64,000 nt of DNA from Cedecea neteri NBRC 105707 = ATCC 33855 (GCF_001571265.1 NZ_BCTL01000037.1:18675-82674), one strand, 5' to 3'; shown: positions 17,644 through 28,820, numbered from the stretch's first letter. Translations and numbers: made by a program. The notes: generated by a model not told the origin, from the letters alone.

Positions 17644-17648
17644 AAACA

Positions 17649-17674
17649 AAAATGCCCTCTTGCGAGGGCATTTT
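17649..17674. terminator. Terminator purine permease / hldE
   Basis: AAAATGCCCTC, loop TTGC, GAGGGCATTTT; near-perfect stem between convergent genes, usable from both sides. Confidence 0.9.
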
Positions 17675-17689
17675 CTCAATGCGGCTAAT

Positions 17690-19117
17690 TTAGCCGTTAT
17701 TCTGAATCTTCTTGATGATATTGGTGGTGGAACAACCATCTTCGAAGTTCAACACCATCACCTCACCGCCGTTAGCCCAAACCTCCTGGCTCCCGGCAAT
17801 CTGTTCAGGTTTGTAGTCGCCGCCTTTCACTAAGCGATCCGGCAGGACTTCACCAATCAGGCGCTGAGGCGTGTCTTCTTCAAACAGTACAACCCAGTCA
17901 ACCGCTTCCAGCGCCGCCAGCACGATCATACGCTGATCCTGCGGGTTGACCGGTCGAGTTTCCCCTTTGAGGCGTTTGGTAGAAGCATCGCTGTTCACCG
18001 CCACAATCAGACGATCGCCCAGCTTGCGCGCGTTCGCCAGGTAAGACACATGGCCGGCATGCAGAATATCAAACACACCGTTGGTCATAACCACACGCTC
18101 ACCGCGCTTGCGGGCCGCGGCAACTGCAACTTTCAGCTCAGCTTCGGTCATCACGCCAAAGCCCGTTTCCGCGCGACCGCGCACCGCGTTTTCCAGCTCG
18201 ACCGGAGAAACGGTTGACGTCCCCAGCTTGCCAACCACCACGCCGGCTGCGGCATTCGCGAAGTAACAGGCTTCTTCCAGCGAGTTCCCCGCCGCAAGCG
18301 TTGCCGCCAGCACGCCGATCACCGTGTCACCGGCCCCGGTCACGTCGTAAACTTCCTGGGCCTGAGTCGGCAGATGGAAGGGCTCAATACCCGGCTGCAG
18401 GAGCGTCATGCCCTGTTCGGAGCGCGTCACCAGCAGCGCCGACAGTTCATAATCGGCGATCAGCTTCATGCCGCGTTCCACCAGTTCAGCTTCGGTTTTG
18501 CACTTGCCAACCACGGCTTCAAATTCTGAAAGGTTCGGGGTCAGCAGCGTTGCGCCACGGTAGCGCTCAAAGTCGGTACCTTTCGGGTCGATAAGTACCG
18601 GCACTTTTGCGGCACGTGCCAGACGAATCATCTGCTGCACGGTGGCCAGCGCCCCCTTGGAATAATCGGAAAGTACCAAAGCGCCAATATGCGGGAGTGC
18701 CTGGCTGATACGCTCATGCATAGGCTCAGGATCAATGCCCTCAAACCCTTCTTCAAAATCAAGGCGAATCAGCTGCTGGTTGCGTGAAAGTACGCGCAAT
18801 TTGGTAATCGTAGGATGAGTCGGAACGGAAACGAAATCGCACTTCACGTTTACGCCAGCCAGGCTCTGGCTGAGCGCACGAGCCGCATCGTCAATACCGG
18901 TCAGGCCGACCAGGCGGGAGTTAGCACCCAGCGAGGCAATGTTCATCGCCACGTTAGCCGCACCGCCAGGACGTTCTTCAATGGTATCCACCTTCACCAC
19001 CGGTACCGGGGCCTCAGGTGAAATACGGCTGGTTGGGCCGTACCAGTAGCGATCCAGCATCACATCACCAACCACCATGACGCCTGCACGGCTGTATTCG
19101 GGCAGCGTTACTTTCAT
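17690..19117 (-). CDS. hldE: Bifunctional heptose 7-phosphate kinase / heptose 1-phosphate adenylyltransferase
   Basis: Makes ADP-D-glycero-beta-D-manno-heptose precursor for the LPS inner core. N-terminal ribokinase-like kinase domain (about 1-318, with GGAANVAMN near 51 and the GAGDT anion hole near 266) and C-terminal nucleotidyltransferase domain (about 340-475, with [11 protein letters not shown] including the HxGH motif). The 475-residue length is the usual one. Upstream glnE on the same strand follows the E. coli order glnE-hldE. Confidence 0.97.
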   Translation of the reverse strand: MKVTLPEYSRAGVMVVGDVMLDRYWYGPTSRISPEAPVPVVKVDTIEERPGGAANVAMNIASLGANSRLVGLTGIDDAARALSQSLAGVNVKCDFVSVPTHPTITKLRVLSRNQQLIRLDFEEGFEGIDPEPMHERISQALPHIGALVLSDYSKGALATVQQMIRLARAAKVPVLIDPKGTDFERYRGATLLTPNLSEFEAVVGKCKTEAELVERGMKLIADYELSALLVTRSEQGMTLLQPGIEPFHLPTQAQEVYDVTGAGDTVIGVLAATLAAGNSLEEACYFANAAAGVVVGKLGTSTVSPVELENAVRGRAETGFGVMTEAELKVAVAAARKRGERVVMTNGVFDILHAGHVSYLANARKLGDRLIVAVNSDASTKRLKGETRPVNPQDQRMIVLAALEAVDWVVLFEEDTPQRLIGEVLPDRLVKGGDYKPEQIAGSQEVWANGGEVMVLNFEDGCSTTNIIKKIQNNG

Positions 19118-19183
19118 TCCAGACTCTCCTGCGGGGAAAAATTTCGCGTGGATAATAGCATATTTATAAAGTACACCTGCAAG

Positions 19184-22021
19184 CTAGCACCCCAGCCAGC
19201 TCTGCCAGCTCCGGCGCACCTGCTCGCGCTCTTTCGCAAAGGCGTCCAGAGCAACATGGCCTGGCAATTCCTGCAGCGCCAGATGGTGCAATTCATCACG
19301 CAGCGTGACATAGGCGTGGGTCAGCGCTTTGGCCTCGGCCTCGTCCATAATGTCATTCTGCGCCATCAGTTCCAGGATACGCACGTTATCGGACCAGCGG
19401 GTCAGCTTCGGCGCTTCGCTGGCATAGCGCAGCACCAGATATTGCGTAATAAATTCAATGTCGGTGATCCCGCCCTCATCGGCTTTAATATCAAAGCGAT
19501 CGCGGTGTTTATTACCCAGATGCGCACGCATTTTTTCACGCATCTCGCGCACTTCAACCTGCAAGGCTTCACCTTCACGCGGTGTGCACAGGATTTCGCG
19601 GCGGATGGCGTCAAACTGGCGATTAAGCGCAGGGTCACCGTACACTACCCGAGCGCGGACCAGCGCCTGATGTTCCCAGGTCCAGGCTTCATTTTTCTGG
19701 TAATCGGCAAAGGACTCAGCCGTAGTCACCAGCATACCTGCCGCACCGGAAGGCCTCAGGCGAGCGTCAACTTCGTACAAAATCCCGGTCGAGGTTCGCG
19801 TGCTAAACAGATGCATGATGCGCTGCGCCAGGCGCAGATAAAACTGACGGCCATCGATTTCACGTTCGCCGTCCGTCATCACTTCCATCGGGCAATCATG
19901 CAGGAAGACCAGATCCAGATCGGAGCTGTAGCCCAGCTCCCAGCCGCCTAGTTTGCCATAGCCCAGCACGGCAAAGCCGCGCCCTTCTCTGTCGTGCAAA
20001 TAGCGAGGCTGGCCATAGCGCGCCACCATTTGCGTCCAGGCGCGCTGCACCACCGCATCAAGGATCGCTTCCGCAAGCCAGGTCAAGTGGTCACTTACCT
20101 TCATGACCGGCAAGGTGCCCGCGATATCGGCCGCAGCCACACGCAGCATCTGCGCCTGTTTAAACTGCCGCAGCGCTTCAAGCTGCTGCTCTTCGTCCTC
20201 GTCCGGCACGCGCAGCAGATACTGACGCAGTTCGTCGCGATAAGCGTCCATTGCCGTCGGCTGATACAGCGTGTTGGGGTCGAGCAGTTCATCCAGCAGC
20301 AGCGGGTAGCTGGCAAGCTGCGCGGCAATCATCGGCGAAGCGGCACACAGCGTGATGAGGTGCTTAAGTGCCCCGGGGAATTCGCTGAGCAACTCCAGAT
20401 ACGTCGTGCGGGTGAGGATCCCAAACAGCAGCGGCGTCAGGCGCGAAAACGTCAGCGGCGCGTCGGCCCTGGAACAGACTTCACTCAGCAGGTGCGGCAG
20501 CAGCAGATCCAGCACCTGGCGGCCACGCGGGCCAATAGTGCGCTTGTCGATCTCCTGACGGAAATGGCTAACTTGCTTTAGTAATTCGGCTCGTGCCTCG
20601 GCAGTTAAATGACTGAGCACCGCCGTGTTTTCATCGGCGTCCAGGGCATCGATCCAGAGCTCGCGCCAGCCTTCAGAAACTTTATCCTCTTCTGCTTCCG
20701 GCTCATCGTCGCCAATCAAGTCATTAAAGACCTGGCGCACATCGTTCATATGCAGCTGCAGCGTTTGCTGCAGATCTTCCCAGTCCGCCGCCTGCATCGC
20801 CCACGCCAGCCGGGCGCGGTTAAGATCGTCGCCGGGCAAGGTTTGCGTCTGCTCGTCGTTGATGCTTTGCAGTAAGTTTTCCAGCCGCCGCAGATAAAGA
20901 TAGGCCGTCCGCAGTTTCTGTGCGTCTTCTTCCGGCAGCAGATGAAGCTGCTGAATAGCTTCAAGGGTAGGCAGCAGCGAGCGGGACTGCAGCGCAGGCT
21001 CTCGCCCGCCGCGAATGAGCTGGAAGACCTGCACGATAAACTCGGTTTCACGAATGCCGCCGGCGCCAAGCTTAATATTGTCCGTTAGCCCACGACGACG
21101 GACTTCGCGGGCAATCATGCCCTTCATGTTACGCAGGGACTGGATCACGCTAAAGTCGATGTAGCGACGGAACACGAATGGCCGCAGCATGTTGCGCAGC
21201 TCCTGGCTCCAGACATCGTCGTTATCGCCCATAATCCGCGCTTTTACCATCGCGTAGCGTTCCCAGTCGCGCCCCTGCTCCTGGTAATAATCCTCCAACG
21301 CGGCAAAGCTCAGCACCAGCGGGCCGCTGTCGCCAAACGGGCGTAAGCGCATGTCCACACGGTACACAAAGCCGTCCTGCGTTGGCTGGTCGAGGACTTT
21401 AATCAGACGCTGCCCCATGCGGGTGAAGAACTGGGCGTTATCCAGCTCACGCCGTCCGCCCTGGGTTGAGCCGTTTTCCGGCCAGGCAAAAATCAGGTCG
21501 ATATCGGAAGAGAAATTCAGTTCGCCGCCGCCCAGCTTGCCCATGCCAAGGATCAGCAGCGGCTGTGGCTCTCCGGCTGCGTTGCAGGGCGTGCCCCATT
21601 CGCGACAACAGGCGGCATATAGCCAGTCGCGGGCGGCAACAATCAGCGTTTCCGCCAGCACGCTCAGTTGCTGCAGCGTACTTTGCGTGTTCACCTGCCC
21701 CAGCGCCTGAGCCCAGGCGATACGCACCATGATGCGGCGGCGGAAGAACCGAAGCGCTTGCATCAATGCCGCTTCGTCGTGTACATCCTGTAAATCCTGC
21801 TGCAGCCAGGCGGCATAATGTTGCCATTCGTCGGCTTTCGGCGCGTCCTGCTGCAGGGTTTGCAGCCAGGCGGGATACGCCACCACGCTGTCACCAACAA
21901 AATCACTTATCGCCAGCACCGCGCGAGCTTCGTCGCTCAGTGTCAGGGAGTCAATCTCTTGCGGCAGGCGCGGCAAAAACGCCTGCAGGTGCTGCTGTAA
22001 TAAAGGGGTCAGCGCCATCAT
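19184..22021 (-). CDS. glnE: Glutamine synthetase adenylyltransferase / adenylyl-removing enzyme
   Basis: Controls glutamine synthetase by adding and removing AMP in response to PII and glutamine. Two nucleotidyltransferase domains are seen: the N-terminal adenylyl-removing domain with [15 protein letters not shown] (D173, D175) and the C-terminal adenylyl-transfer domain with [15 protein letters not shown]. The 945-residue length equals the family. Two ATG codons lie in a row at 22021 and 22018; either can start the protein. The first 60 residues differ most from E. coli. Operon order ygiF-glnE-hldE is conserved. Confidence 0.97.
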   Translation of the reverse strand: MMALTPLLQQHLQAFLPRLPQEIDSLTLSDEARAVLAISDFVGDSVVAYPAWLQTLQQDAPKADEWQHYAAWLQQDLQDVHDEAALMQALRFFRRRIMVRIAWAQALGQVNTQSTLQQLSVLAETLIVAARDWLYAACCREWGTPCNAAGEPQPLLILGMGKLGGGELNFSSDIDLIFAWPENGSTQGGRRELDNAQFFTRMGQRLIKVLDQPTQDGFVYRVDMRLRPFGDSGPLVLSFAALEDYYQEQGRDWERYAMVKARIMGDNDDVWSQELRNMLRPFVFRRYIDFSVIQSLRNMKGMIAREVRRRGLTDNIKLGAGGIRETEFIVQVFQLIRGGREPALQSRSLLPTLEAIQQLHLLPEEDAQKLRTAYLYLRRLENLLQSINDEQTQTLPGDDLNRARLAWAMQAADWEDLQQTLQLHMNDVRQVFNDLIGDDEPEAEEDKVSEGWRELWIDALDADENTAVLSHLTAEARAELLKQVSHFRQEIDKRTIGPRGRQVLDLLLPHLLSEVCSRADAPLTFSRLTPLLFGILTRTTYLELLSEFPGALKHLITLCAASPMIAAQLASYPLLLDELLDPNTLYQPTAMDAYRDELRQYLLRVPDEDEEQQLEALRQFKQAQMLRVAAADIAGTLPVMKVSDHLTWLAEAILDAVVQRAWTQMVARYGQPRYLHDREGRGFAVLGYGKLGGWELGYSSDLDLVFLHDCPMEVMTDGEREIDGRQFYLRLAQRIMHLFSTRTSTGILYEVDARLRPSGAAGMLVTTAESFADYQKNEAWTWEHQALVRARVVYGDPALNRQFDAIRREILCTPREGEALQVEVREMREKMRAHLGNKHRDRFDIKADEGGITDIEFITQYLVLRYASEAPKLTRWSDNVRILELMAQNDIMDEAEAKALTHAYVTLRDELHHLALQELPGHVALDAFAKEREQVRRSWQSWLGC

Positions 22022-22044
22022 GGTGGGTATCCGTTACCAGTCTA

Positions 22045-23343
22045 TTATTTCCCGCTATGCAGCCAGAAAGGCGCCTGCGAGATCGCTTCGTTTCGGTAAT
22101 GCTCAATTTCTATACGCTGGCGGGTAACGATGGCGTGACGCAGCCCCTGCCAGTTTTCCAGCCACGGCTGGGTTTGCGCATCGCTGTATACTCCGGCCAG
22201 CAGGCGGATGGCATCCGTTTCACGCGCCAGACGCGGCAACTGGTCTGCATAGGCATCCCCCAGCGGGCGCTGAAATGCGTCTTTTAGCTCAGCCGCATGG
22301 CGGGAAAGATGCGTATCAGCAAAACGTTTGAAGGAGCTATCAAGCTTCGTGCGGCCTTTCTCATCAACGAACGACTGCCACTGGCGTTCCACCAGCCAGC
22401 GGGTCAGCGCCAGCTTAGCGCTGCTGGCCTGCGCGCTATAGACAATCGCTTCGGCTTTTTCGTCGCTGGCAAAGCGCGCTTCGAGCGCAATCAGCTGCTC
22501 ACGTAAGTGGGTACTCGCTTTTCTTGGAATAATGCCGCCAAAAAGCGCGAGAGCATGACGCACCAGACCCACGGCATCAATCACCTGCTGCTTAGCCGCT
22601 TTGACGCCGCTAAGCCATAGTTCTTCATGGTAAAGCCAGTGGGCGAGCGCCAGCTCCAGCGCACCTTCCAGCCCTTGCTCAACGCTGGCCTTGGCAGGCG
22701 GGTACAGCACGCCCAGCGGCTTCACTTCGCGCACCGCATTGCCCTGAGCCAGGTGATAACCACGTGCCGCCTTGCTCAGGTTGCCCTGACGCAGGCCAGG
22801 CTCAGTGACCAGGCTTTCCGCCAGAGCCAGTAAATCGGCCGTTTCACCGCTTAACAGCTCAAGTTCAAGCTCGCAAATGGGAGTCTGGTGCTCATCGGCT
22901 TTCACTTCACCCAGATCCAACGCCAGTTCAATGCGGCTTTCACCGTAAGTAACTACCCACTTTTCACGCGCAAAATCAGTACTGAACAGCGGCTTAACGT
23001 CGGCCTGCAGCGCCGCCACGTCCAGACCTTCGGGCCATACTTCCGCCGGCAGCAAAGCAAGTTCCAGCTCTGGCTTGCTTAGCGCCACGTTGTATTCAGG
23101 GCGCTGATGCAACCCGCCGATCGCGCGTCCGGCGATTTTCATCGTCATTTCGTATTGCCCGGCATCGCCACGAATACGCAACCCCATGTCGTGGCGACGC
23201 AGCAGGTTATCTGCCGTTTCATAATAAATATTTAGCAACTGACGAGGGTCGCTGTGTTTCCCCGGCAGGGCATTTAATTTTTCGCGCAGCGCGTCAAGCG
23301 CAGCAGGGTTAACGATGAATTTGAGTTCGATTTCCTGGGCCAT
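22045..23343 (-). CDS. ygiF: Inorganic triphosphatase YgiF (CYTH-CHAD)
   Basis: Hydrolyses inorganic triphosphate. N-terminal CYTH domain (about 1-200) opens with the signature ExExK (E4, E6, K8 in MAQEIELKF), followed by a CHAD domain (about 210-430) with its conserved histidines (HWLYHEELW, VRHALALFGG, LSRHAAELK). The ATG at 23343 gives the family N-terminus and 432 residues; the open frame continues 28 codons further upstream without support. First gene of the ygiF-glnE-hldE unit. Confidence 0.95.
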   Translation of the reverse strand: MAQEIELKFIVNPAALDALREKLNALPGKHSDPRQLLNIYYETADNLLRRHDMGLRIRGDAGQYEMTMKIAGRAIGGLHQRPEYNVALSKPELELALLPAEVWPEGLDVAALQADVKPLFSTDFAREKWVVTYGESRIELALDLGEVKADEHQTPICELELELLSGETADLLALAESLVTEPGLRQGNLSKAARGYHLAQGNAVREVKPLGVLYPPAKASVEQGLEGALELALAHWLYHEELWLSGVKAAKQQVIDAVGLVRHALALFGGIIPRKASTHLREQLIALEARFASDEKAEAIVYSAQASSAKLALTRWLVERQWQSFVDEKGRTKLDSSFKRFADTHLSRHAAELKDAFQRPLGDAYADQLPRLARETDAIRLLAGVYSDAQTQPWLENWQGLRHAIVTRQRIEIEHYRNEAISQAPFWLHSGK

Positions 23344-23578
23344 GTCTTCTTTACTTATGTTTACGTCACACCAGGCAACATCCTGGCGAACTAAATAGCG
23401 TCGATTAGGTCTGTAATAGTACGACAAAATACCCCGTCGGGTAGCGAATTTGCGGTAGTGCGGAAACGCCGGATGGTCAAATTGACATCAGGATGATTCT
23501 CATTCAGGTTTACGGATTGCGCCGTCAGACTGTTGCCACTACTATCGTTCCACACTTTATGAAAATAACGACGAAATA

Positions 23579-24199
23579 ATGCAGAAATTACGCCTGATTT
23601 GCCTCACTTTGCTCTCCCTTAGCGTTTCCGTCGTGGCTCATGCCGAAGAAAAACGTTATGTCTCTGATGAATTAAACACCTGGGTCCGTAGCGGCCCGGG
23701 CGATAACTACCGCCTGGTTGGCACCGTCAACGCAGGGGAACAAGTCACGCTGTTGCAAAGCAACGAGGAAACCAAATACGGCCAGGTACGCGACAGCAAC
23801 GGGCGCACCTCGTGGATCCCCCTCGCGCAGTTGAGCACCAATCCAAGCCTGCGTACTCGCGTACCCGATCTGGAAAACCAGGTCAAAACGCTGACCGACA
23901 AGCTGAATAACATCGACACGACCTGGAACCAGCGCACCGCTGAAATGCAACAGAAAGTTGCCCAGAGCGACACCGTGATTAACGGCCTGAAGGACGAAAA
24001 TCAGCAGCTTAAAAACCAGCTGATCGTCGCCAAGAAAAAGGTGGATGCCGCCAACGTACAGCTTGACGACAAACAGCGTGCCATCATTATGCAATGGTTT
24101 ATGTATGGCGGCGGCGTGGCAGGGTTTGGCCTGCTGATTGGTCTGCTGCTGCCACACATGATCCCAAGCCGCAAGAAGAAAGACCGCTGGATGAACTAA
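23579..24199 (+). CDS. ygiM: SH3-domain membrane protein YgiM
   Basis: Exported, membrane-anchored protein of 206 residues: signal peptide about 1-22 (cut after AHA), bacterial SH3 domain about 26-88 (YVSDELNTWVRSGPG), a coiled coil about 95-165, one membrane helix about 170-190 and a basic tail (SRKKKDRWMN). This is the TIGR04211 family build. Function is not settled. In E. coli it also lies just before cca and divergent from ygiF. Confidence 0.93.
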   Translation: MQKLRLICLTLLSLSVSVVAHAEEKRYVSDELNTWVRSGPGDNYRLVGTVNAGEQVTLLQSNEETKYGQVRDSNGRTSWIPLAQLSTNPSLRTRVPDLENQVKTLTDKLNNIDTTWNQRTAEMQQKVAQSDTVINGLKDENQQLKNQLIVAKKKVDAANVQLDDKQRAIIMQWFMYGGGVAGFGLLIGLLLPHMIPSRKKKDRWMN

Positions 24200-24280
24200 C
24201 GGCGGCACATTAGCCGTTGATTCCCCCTCGCATCTACACTTACCATTCGTGGTTCAATAACGGTGCCTGGGGTGTAAAGC

Positions 24281-25522
24281 GTGAAGATTTATCTTGTCGG
24301 TGGTGCGGTTCGTGACGGGTTATTAAAACTGCCGGTTAAGGATAAAGACTGGGTTGTGGTTGGGGCGACGCCTCAGCAAATGCTGGACGAAGGCTACGAA
24401 CAGGTCGGGAAAGACTTCCCGGTGTTTCTTCATCCGCAATCCCACGAAGAGTATGCGCTGGCCCGCACCGAAAGGAAATCGGGCCTGGGCTATACGGGCT
24501 TTACCTGCTATTCGGCACCGGACGTCACGCTTGAACAGGACCTCCTGCGTCGCGACCTGACGATCAACGCGATTGCCCAGGACGAAAATGGCGAACTTTT
24601 CGACCCGTATAACGGCCTTGCCGATATCGAGCGTCGCCTGCTCCGCCATGTTTCACCGGCTTTCAATGAAGATCCGCTGCGCGTGCTGCGCGTGGCGCGA
24701 TTTGCTGCACGCTACGCTCATCTTAATTTCCAGATAGCGCCAGAAACTCTCGCCTTGATGCGAACCATGACGGACAACGGCGAAATTGCCCATCTCACTG
24801 CCGAACGCGTATGGAAAGAGACGGAAAATGCGCTGACCAGCCGCAATCCGCAGGTCTTTTTTGCCGTGCTGCGCGAATGCGGCGCCCTGAAAGTCCTGTT
24901 CCCGGAAATTGACGCGCTTTACGGTGTTCCGGCGCCCGCAAAATGGCACCCGGAAATCGACACCGGTATTCATACACTGATGACGCTGTCTATTGCCGCG
25001 CAGCTTAGCCCGGCGGTAGACGTTCGCTTCGCCACGCTGTGTCACGATCTGGGAAAAGGGCTGACGCCAAAAGAAAAATGGCCAAGCCACCACGGCCACG
25101 GCCCGGCTGGCGTTAAGCTTGTGGAGCAACTTTGTGCCCGCCTGCGCATCCCGAATGATATTCGTGACCTGGCAAAACTGGTCGCCGAATTCCACGACCT
25201 GATCCACACCTTCCCGATTTTGCAGCCAAAAACGGTGATCAAGCTGTTCGACGCCATTGATGCCTGGCGCAAGCCACATCGCGTGGAGCAAATCGCCTTA
25301 ACCAGCGAAGCGGATGCTCGCGGGCGTACCGGTTTTGAGGCCAGCGATTACCCACAGGGTAGAATGCTACGCGCGGCCTGGGCTGCGGCGCAGAGCGTAA
25401 CGAATAAAGAAGTGATTGAAGCTGGCTTCAGCGGCCCGGCAATTCGTGAAGAGCTAACGAAGCGAAGAATTAAGGCCGTTGCGGCCTGGAAGGAAGCGAA
25501 TTGCCCTCAGCCGCAAGGCTGA
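24281..25522 (+). CDS. cca: CCA-adding tRNA nucleotidyltransferase
   Basis: Adds or repairs the 3' CCA of tRNAs and has phosphohydrolase activity. The GTG at 24281 starts the 413-residue protein as in E. coli; [12 protein letters not shown] holds the nucleotide-binding GGxVRD and the next block KDKDWVV the catalytic Dx[11 protein letters not shown] and the C-terminal HD domain ([14 protein letters not shown]) are present. Separated from ygiM by 81 bp. Confidence 0.97.
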   Translation: MKIYLVGGAVRDGLLKLPVKDKDWVVVGATPQQMLDEGYEQVGKDFPVFLHPQSHEEYALARTERKSGLGYTGFTCYSAPDVTLEQDLLRRDLTINAIAQDENGELFDPYNGLADIERRLLRHVSPAFNEDPLRVLRVARFAARYAHLNFQIAPETLALMRTMTDNGEIAHLTAERVWKETENALTSRNPQVFFAVLRECGALKVLFPEIDALYGVPAPAKWHPEIDTGIHTLMTLSIAAQLSPAVDVRFATLCHDLGKGLTPKEKWPSHHGHGPAGVKLVEQLCARLRIPNDIRDLAKLVAEFHDLIHTFPILQPKTVIKLFDAIDAWRKPHRVEQIALTSEADARGRTGFEASDYPQGRMLRAAWAAAQSVTNKEVIEAGFSGPAIREELTKRRIKAVAAWKEANCPQPQG

Positions 25523-25534
25523 GGGCCGTTGTCC

Positions 25535-26356
25535 CTAGGTGAAGATAAAGAACACCACAGCGGCAACAACAAAGCGGTAAATCGCAAACGGAATAAACGA
25601 AATTCGCTTAATAAGTTGCAGGAAGGTTTTGATGGCGATCAGCGCCACGATAAACGCCGTGATAAAGCCCACGGCAAACATTGGCAGATCGCCCATCGTC
25701 AGGAAGCCAATGCTCTTATAGAGATCAAGCGCCGTCGCCCCCATCATCATCGGCACCGCCAGCAGGAACGAGAATTCAGAAGCCGCATAGCGGCTAACGC
25801 CCATCAGCATCCCGCCGGAAATCGTTGCCCCGGAACGAGAGAATCCCGGCCACAGCGCCAGACACTGGAAGCAACCAATCATAAATGCCTGGCGATAGGT
25901 GATGTCGTCCACGCCTACGGCACGCGGTACCTTAGGTTTCAGGCATTCGGCGGCTATCAGCAGCACGCCCCCAACCACCAGGGCATACATCACGTTAACC
26001 GGGTTAAACAGCGATTTGATAGCATCGTGCAGAACAAGGCCCAGCACGACCGCCGGTATCATGCCAAGTAAAATATGGATCAGAGAAAGACGGCCAGTGC
26101 CTACCCCTTCATGCTCGGGAGGACGACCAAAGTGGATGCCAATCAGACCAAAAAGACGACGCCAGAACATCACGACCACGGCGAGAATAGAACCAAGCTG
26201 AATAACCACTTCGAAGGTTTCCGCGGTCTGCCCCTCGAAGCCTAAAAGATGCCCTACGATGATCATGTGCCCGGTAGACGATACCGGTAAAAACTCCGTT
26301 AACCCTTCAACAACGCCAAGAATGGCGGCAATCGCCAACGTTGGTAAATCGCTCAT
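25535..26356 (-). CDS. uppP: Undecaprenyl-diphosphatase UppP (BacA)
   Basis: Inner-membrane enzyme that recycles undecaprenyl diphosphate to the monophosphate carrier for peptidoglycan synthesis; overproduction gives bacitracin resistance. The 273-residue protein has eight membrane helices and the active-site motifs [14 protein letters not shown] (near 17-30) and [10 protein letters not shown] (near 170-179). ATG at 26356; a GTG one codon upstream is an alternative. Convergent with cca, with 12 bp between the stops. Confidence 0.97.
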   Translation of the reverse strand: MSDLPTLAIAAILGVVEGLTEFLPVSSTGHMIIVGHLLGFEGQTAETFEVVIQLGSILAVVVMFWRRLFGLIGIHFGRPPEHEGVGTGRLSLIHILLGMIPAVVLGLVLHDAIKSLFNPVNVMYALVVGGVLLIAAECLKPKVPRAVGVDDITYRQAFMIGCFQCLALWPGFSRSGATISGGMLMGVSRYAASEFSFLLAVPMMMGATALDLYKSIGFLTMGDLPMFAVGFITAFIVALIAIKTFLQLIKRISFIPFAIYRFVVAAVVFFIFT

Positions 26357-26470
26357 CACTTACCCCTCATCCCGAAAAACGAACACAAAAAACGGCACAC
26401 GAATTACGTCTGCCGCAAAAGATACGTTGATAAGACCAGCCAGTCGCCGTTTGGTTTAACGTTCAGGCCA

Positions 26471-26839
26471 TTATTTGCTTTGTTTCAGACTACTGCCACG
26501 CTCGATAATGACGCCGACGTTAGCGGCCTGTGCAACGGCGCCAGGCTTACTCACCTTTAACCGAATCCACGGAGAATTAAAGCGGGTCAGCAGCAGTTCC
26601 GCAACTTCTTCAGCCACTCGCTCGACCAGCGCAAAACGCCCGCCGCCGACGTGCTGCAAAACAGCTTCGCTGACATCCGCATAGCTAAGGCAATCCTTAA
26701 CGTCATCACTGCCCGCGGCTTTGCGGTTATCCCAGGCCATTTCGATATCGAACACCAGCTTCTGTTCAATGGTTTGTTCCCAGTCATAAACACCGATAGT
26801 GGTGATTACCGAAAGTTGCTCTATAAATACAATGTCCAT
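26471..26839 (-). CDS. folB: Dihydroneopterin aldolase FolB
   Basis: Cleaves 7,8-dihydroneopterin to 6-hydroxymethyl-dihydropterin and glycolaldehyde in folate synthesis. The 122-residue protein is almost identical to the E. coli enzyme over its first 40 residues ([20 protein letters not shown]) and keeps CLSYADVSE with the conserved Tyr and the Lys in [11 protein letters not shown] at 26839. Divergent from plsY, as in E. coli. Confidence 0.97.
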   Translation of the reverse strand: MDIVFIEQLSVITTIGVYDWEQTIEQKLVFDIEMAWDNRKAAGSDDVKDCLSYADVSEAVLQHVGGGRFALVERVAEEVAELLLTRFNSPWIRLKVSKPGAVAQAANVGVIIERGSSLKQSK

Positions 26840-26946
26840 CACGCCCTGCCCGGTTTTTAGTCATGCCGGATACCACTTCCGGCGAAATATGCGTATTATC
26901 CACAGATGCAAAGAAGACTTCGACACTTTCAACATGGAACAGCGTT

Positions 26947-27567
26947 ATGAGTGCAATCGCGCCTGGTATGATTCTCCTCGCGTATCTTTGCGGCTCGATT
27001 TCTAGCGCCATTCTGGTGTGCCGCATTGCCGGTCTCCCCGATCCACGCGAGAGCGGCTCCGGCAACCCAGGAGCAACCAATGTCTTACGTATTGGCGGTA
27101 AAGGTGCAGCCGTAGCGGTACTAATTTTTGATGTGCTGAAAGGCATGCTGCCGGTCTGGGCAGCCTGGGCCCTGGGTGTAACGCCCTTCTGGCTTGGCCT
27201 GATTGCTATTGCCGCCTGCATGGGCCATATCTGGCCGGTGTTCTTTAAGTTTCGAGGCGGTAAAGGTGTCGCCACGGCGTTTGGGGCTATTGCGCCTATC
27301 GGCTGGGATTTAACCGGCGTGATGGCAGGTACCTGGCTGCTGAGCGTATTATTAAGCGGCTACTCTTCCCTCGGCGCCATTATCAGCGCGCTGATCGCCC
27401 CGTTTTATGTCTGGTGGTTCAAGCCGCAGTTTACCTTCCCGGTGGCGATGCTTTCCTGCCTGATCCTGATGCGCCACCACGACAATATCCAGCGCCTGTG
27501 GCGAGGCCAGGAAACGAAAATCTGGGCGCGATTTAAGAAGAAAAAGAAAAAAGACGAGCCTGAATAA
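26947..27567 (+). CDS. plsY: Acyl-phosphate:glycerol-3-phosphate acyltransferase PlsY
   Basis: Inner-membrane enzyme that makes lysophosphatidate from acyl-phosphate and glycerol 3-phosphate, the first step of phospholipid synthesis. The three conserved loops are seen: [10 protein letters not shown] (near 36-45), the RGGKGVAT motif (near 103-110) and the [10 protein letters not shown] block near 178-187. Length 206 residues, ATG at 26947. The C-terminal tail is a run of lysines ([10 protein letters not shown]). A hairpin terminator follows. Confidence 0.96.
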   Translation: MSAIAPGMILLAYLCGSISSAILVCRIAGLPDPRESGSGNPGATNVLRIGGKGAAVAVLIFDVLKGMLPVWAAWALGVTPFWLGLIAIAACMGHIWPVFFKFRGGKGVATAFGAIAPIGWDLTGVMAGTWLLSVLLSGYSSLGAIISALIAPFYVWWFKPQFTFPVAMLSCLILMRHHDNIQRLWRGQETKIWARFKKKKKKDEPE

Positions 27568-27597
27568 TTTTGTCTTATTTGAGCCTCGCAGAAATAA

Positions 27598-27623
27598 CAA
27601 AGGAGTGATAAATCACTCCTTTT
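27598..27623. terminator. Terminator plsY / small ORF
   Basis: AAAGGAGTGAT and ATCACTCCTTTT form a near-perfect inverted repeat (loop AA) between convergent genes. Confidence 0.85.
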
Positions 27624-27645
27624 GCTTAGGTAAACCGGCTGGGCG

Positions 27646-27876
27646 CTATGCCTTCCAGTAATTATTCGCCGCAGCAATCGTCTGGAAATGAATCGCTATT
27701 ACCTGCGATGAGGCAATCAGCGCATCTGCATCATTGGCGTAAACCGGACGCAGCTTTTTCAACACCTCCGGGTCTGGCTGTACGGTTTTGACTCCGCGAC
27801 GGCTCAGCGTCACCGCCAGTTCATACCCTGCCTGCGGATCGTTTGTGATCAGCGTTGTTAACCATTTATCGCTCAT
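27646..27876 (-). CDS. Hypothetical small protein
   Basis: A 76-residue protein, not recognised. The ATG at 27876 is preceded by GTGGGACA at a workable distance; an in-frame start at 27924 would add 16 residues. The sequence reads as a small soluble fold with the repeat-like segments LAVTLSRRGVKTVQPDPEVL and NDADALIASSQVIAIH. It lies alone between plsY and the extra trpC, on the same strand as the latter but separated from it by a terminator. It could be a lineage-specific gene; coding status is likely but not certain. Confidence 0.5.
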   Translation of the reverse strand: MSDKWLTTLITNDPQAGYELAVTLSRRGVKTVQPDPEVLKKLRPVYANDADALIASSQVIAIHFQTIAAANNYWKA

Positions 27877-27970
27877 ATTGTCCCACTCATTATCGTTATT
27901 GTATAAATTGCATTTTTTATGCACCTTAAGTGCACGGCATTTATCAACATAATCCTGGCAAAAATCAATA

Positions 27971-27997
27971 AAAAAGCCCGCTATCTCAACGGGCTTT
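27971..27997 (-). terminator. Terminator of the trpC-like gene
   Basis: On the minus strand AAAGCCCG, a 9-nt loop, CGGGCTTTTT with a U-tract; 29 bp after the trpC-like stop. Confidence 0.85.
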
Positions 27998-28025
27998 AGG
28001 CGTGGTTTAACAAACGTTCAGACGT

Positions 28026-28820
28026 TTAGTGCTCGGGGAAAAACATCGCGGCCAATTCTTGGCCCGGCTCGTCTGCCCGCATAAAAGCTTCACCTACAAG
28101 GAAATTATTCACGTTAGCTTCGCGCAGGCGAATAACATGCTCGCGCGTAGCGATACCTGACTCGGTCACAACCATACGATCCGCCGGCAGCTGTGCCAAC
28201 AGGCTGATGGTGGTTTCTATCGTAGTCTCGAAGGTACGCAGGTTACGGTTATTCACACCGATAAGCGGCGTAGTCAACCGAAGCGAACGTTCCAGTTCAC
28301 CGGCGTCGTGCACCTCTACCAATACCGCCATGCCCAGTTCGTGGGCCTGTGCCTCAAGCTCCTGCATCTGGCCGTCTTCAAGCGCAGAAACAATAAGCAG
28401 GATACAATCTGCCCCCATCGCCCGGGCTTCCACAACCTGCCACGGATCGATGATAAAATCTTTGCGTAAAACCGGCAGCTCACAGGCTGCACGAGCCTGT
28501 TGCAGATAAACCGCGCTGCCCTGGAAGAACTGTTCGTCAGTCAGCACCGACAAACATGCAGCCCCGCCCTGCTGGTAAGAAGCTGCTATTTCAGCGGGAT
28601 TGAAATTCTCACGAATCAACCCTTTCGATGGGCTGGCCTTTTTCACTTCGGCAATCACGCCTGCCAGACCAGCATCACGCTTATGGCGCAGCGCGGCAAC
28701 AAAATCACGGTGATTTTGTGCGGCGGCCTGTTCAGCAAGCTGGCTAAGGGAAATCACTTTTTTTGCGGCGGCAATTTCTTCATGCTTAACGGCGATAATT
28801 TTGCTGAGGATATCGGACAC
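28026..28820 (-). CDS. trpC-like: Stand-alone indole-3-glycerol-phosphate synthase
   Basis: TIM-barrel enzyme that converts carboxyphenylaminodeoxyribulose phosphate to indole-3-glycerol phosphate in tryptophan synthesis. The 264-residue protein has all key blocks: E58 and K60 in [12 protein letters not shown]120 in [10 protein letters not shown]169 in VLVEVHD, then GVNNRNL and VTESGI. It is monofunctional; the enterobacterial trp operon enzyme is fused to TrpF. Its wording ([21 protein letters not shown]-terminus AAMFFPEH) resembles Pseudomonas-type TrpC much more than the E. coli enzyme. Start is GTG at 28820 after GGAGAACGTT. It sits alone between plsY and tsaD, no other trp gene near. Probably acquired laterally. 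Confidence 0.9.
   Translation of the reverse strand: MSDILSKIIAVKHEEIAAAKKVISLSQLAEQAAAQNHRDFVAALRHKRDAGLAGVIAEVKKASPSKGLIRENFNPAEIAASYQQGGAACLSVLTDEQFFQGSAVYLQQARAACELPVLRKDFIIDPWQVVEARAMGADCILLIVSALEDGQMQELEAQAHELGMAVLVEVHDAGELERSLRLTTPLIGVNNRNLRTFETTIETTISLLAQLPADRMVVTESGIATREHVIRLREANVNNFLVGEAFMRADEPGQELAAMFFPEH

Noticed and set aside
19148..19951. Long plus-strand reading frame (267 codons) opposite glnE
   Set aside because: Shadow of a GC-rich coding sequence on the other strand; no ribosome-binding site and no family resemblance.
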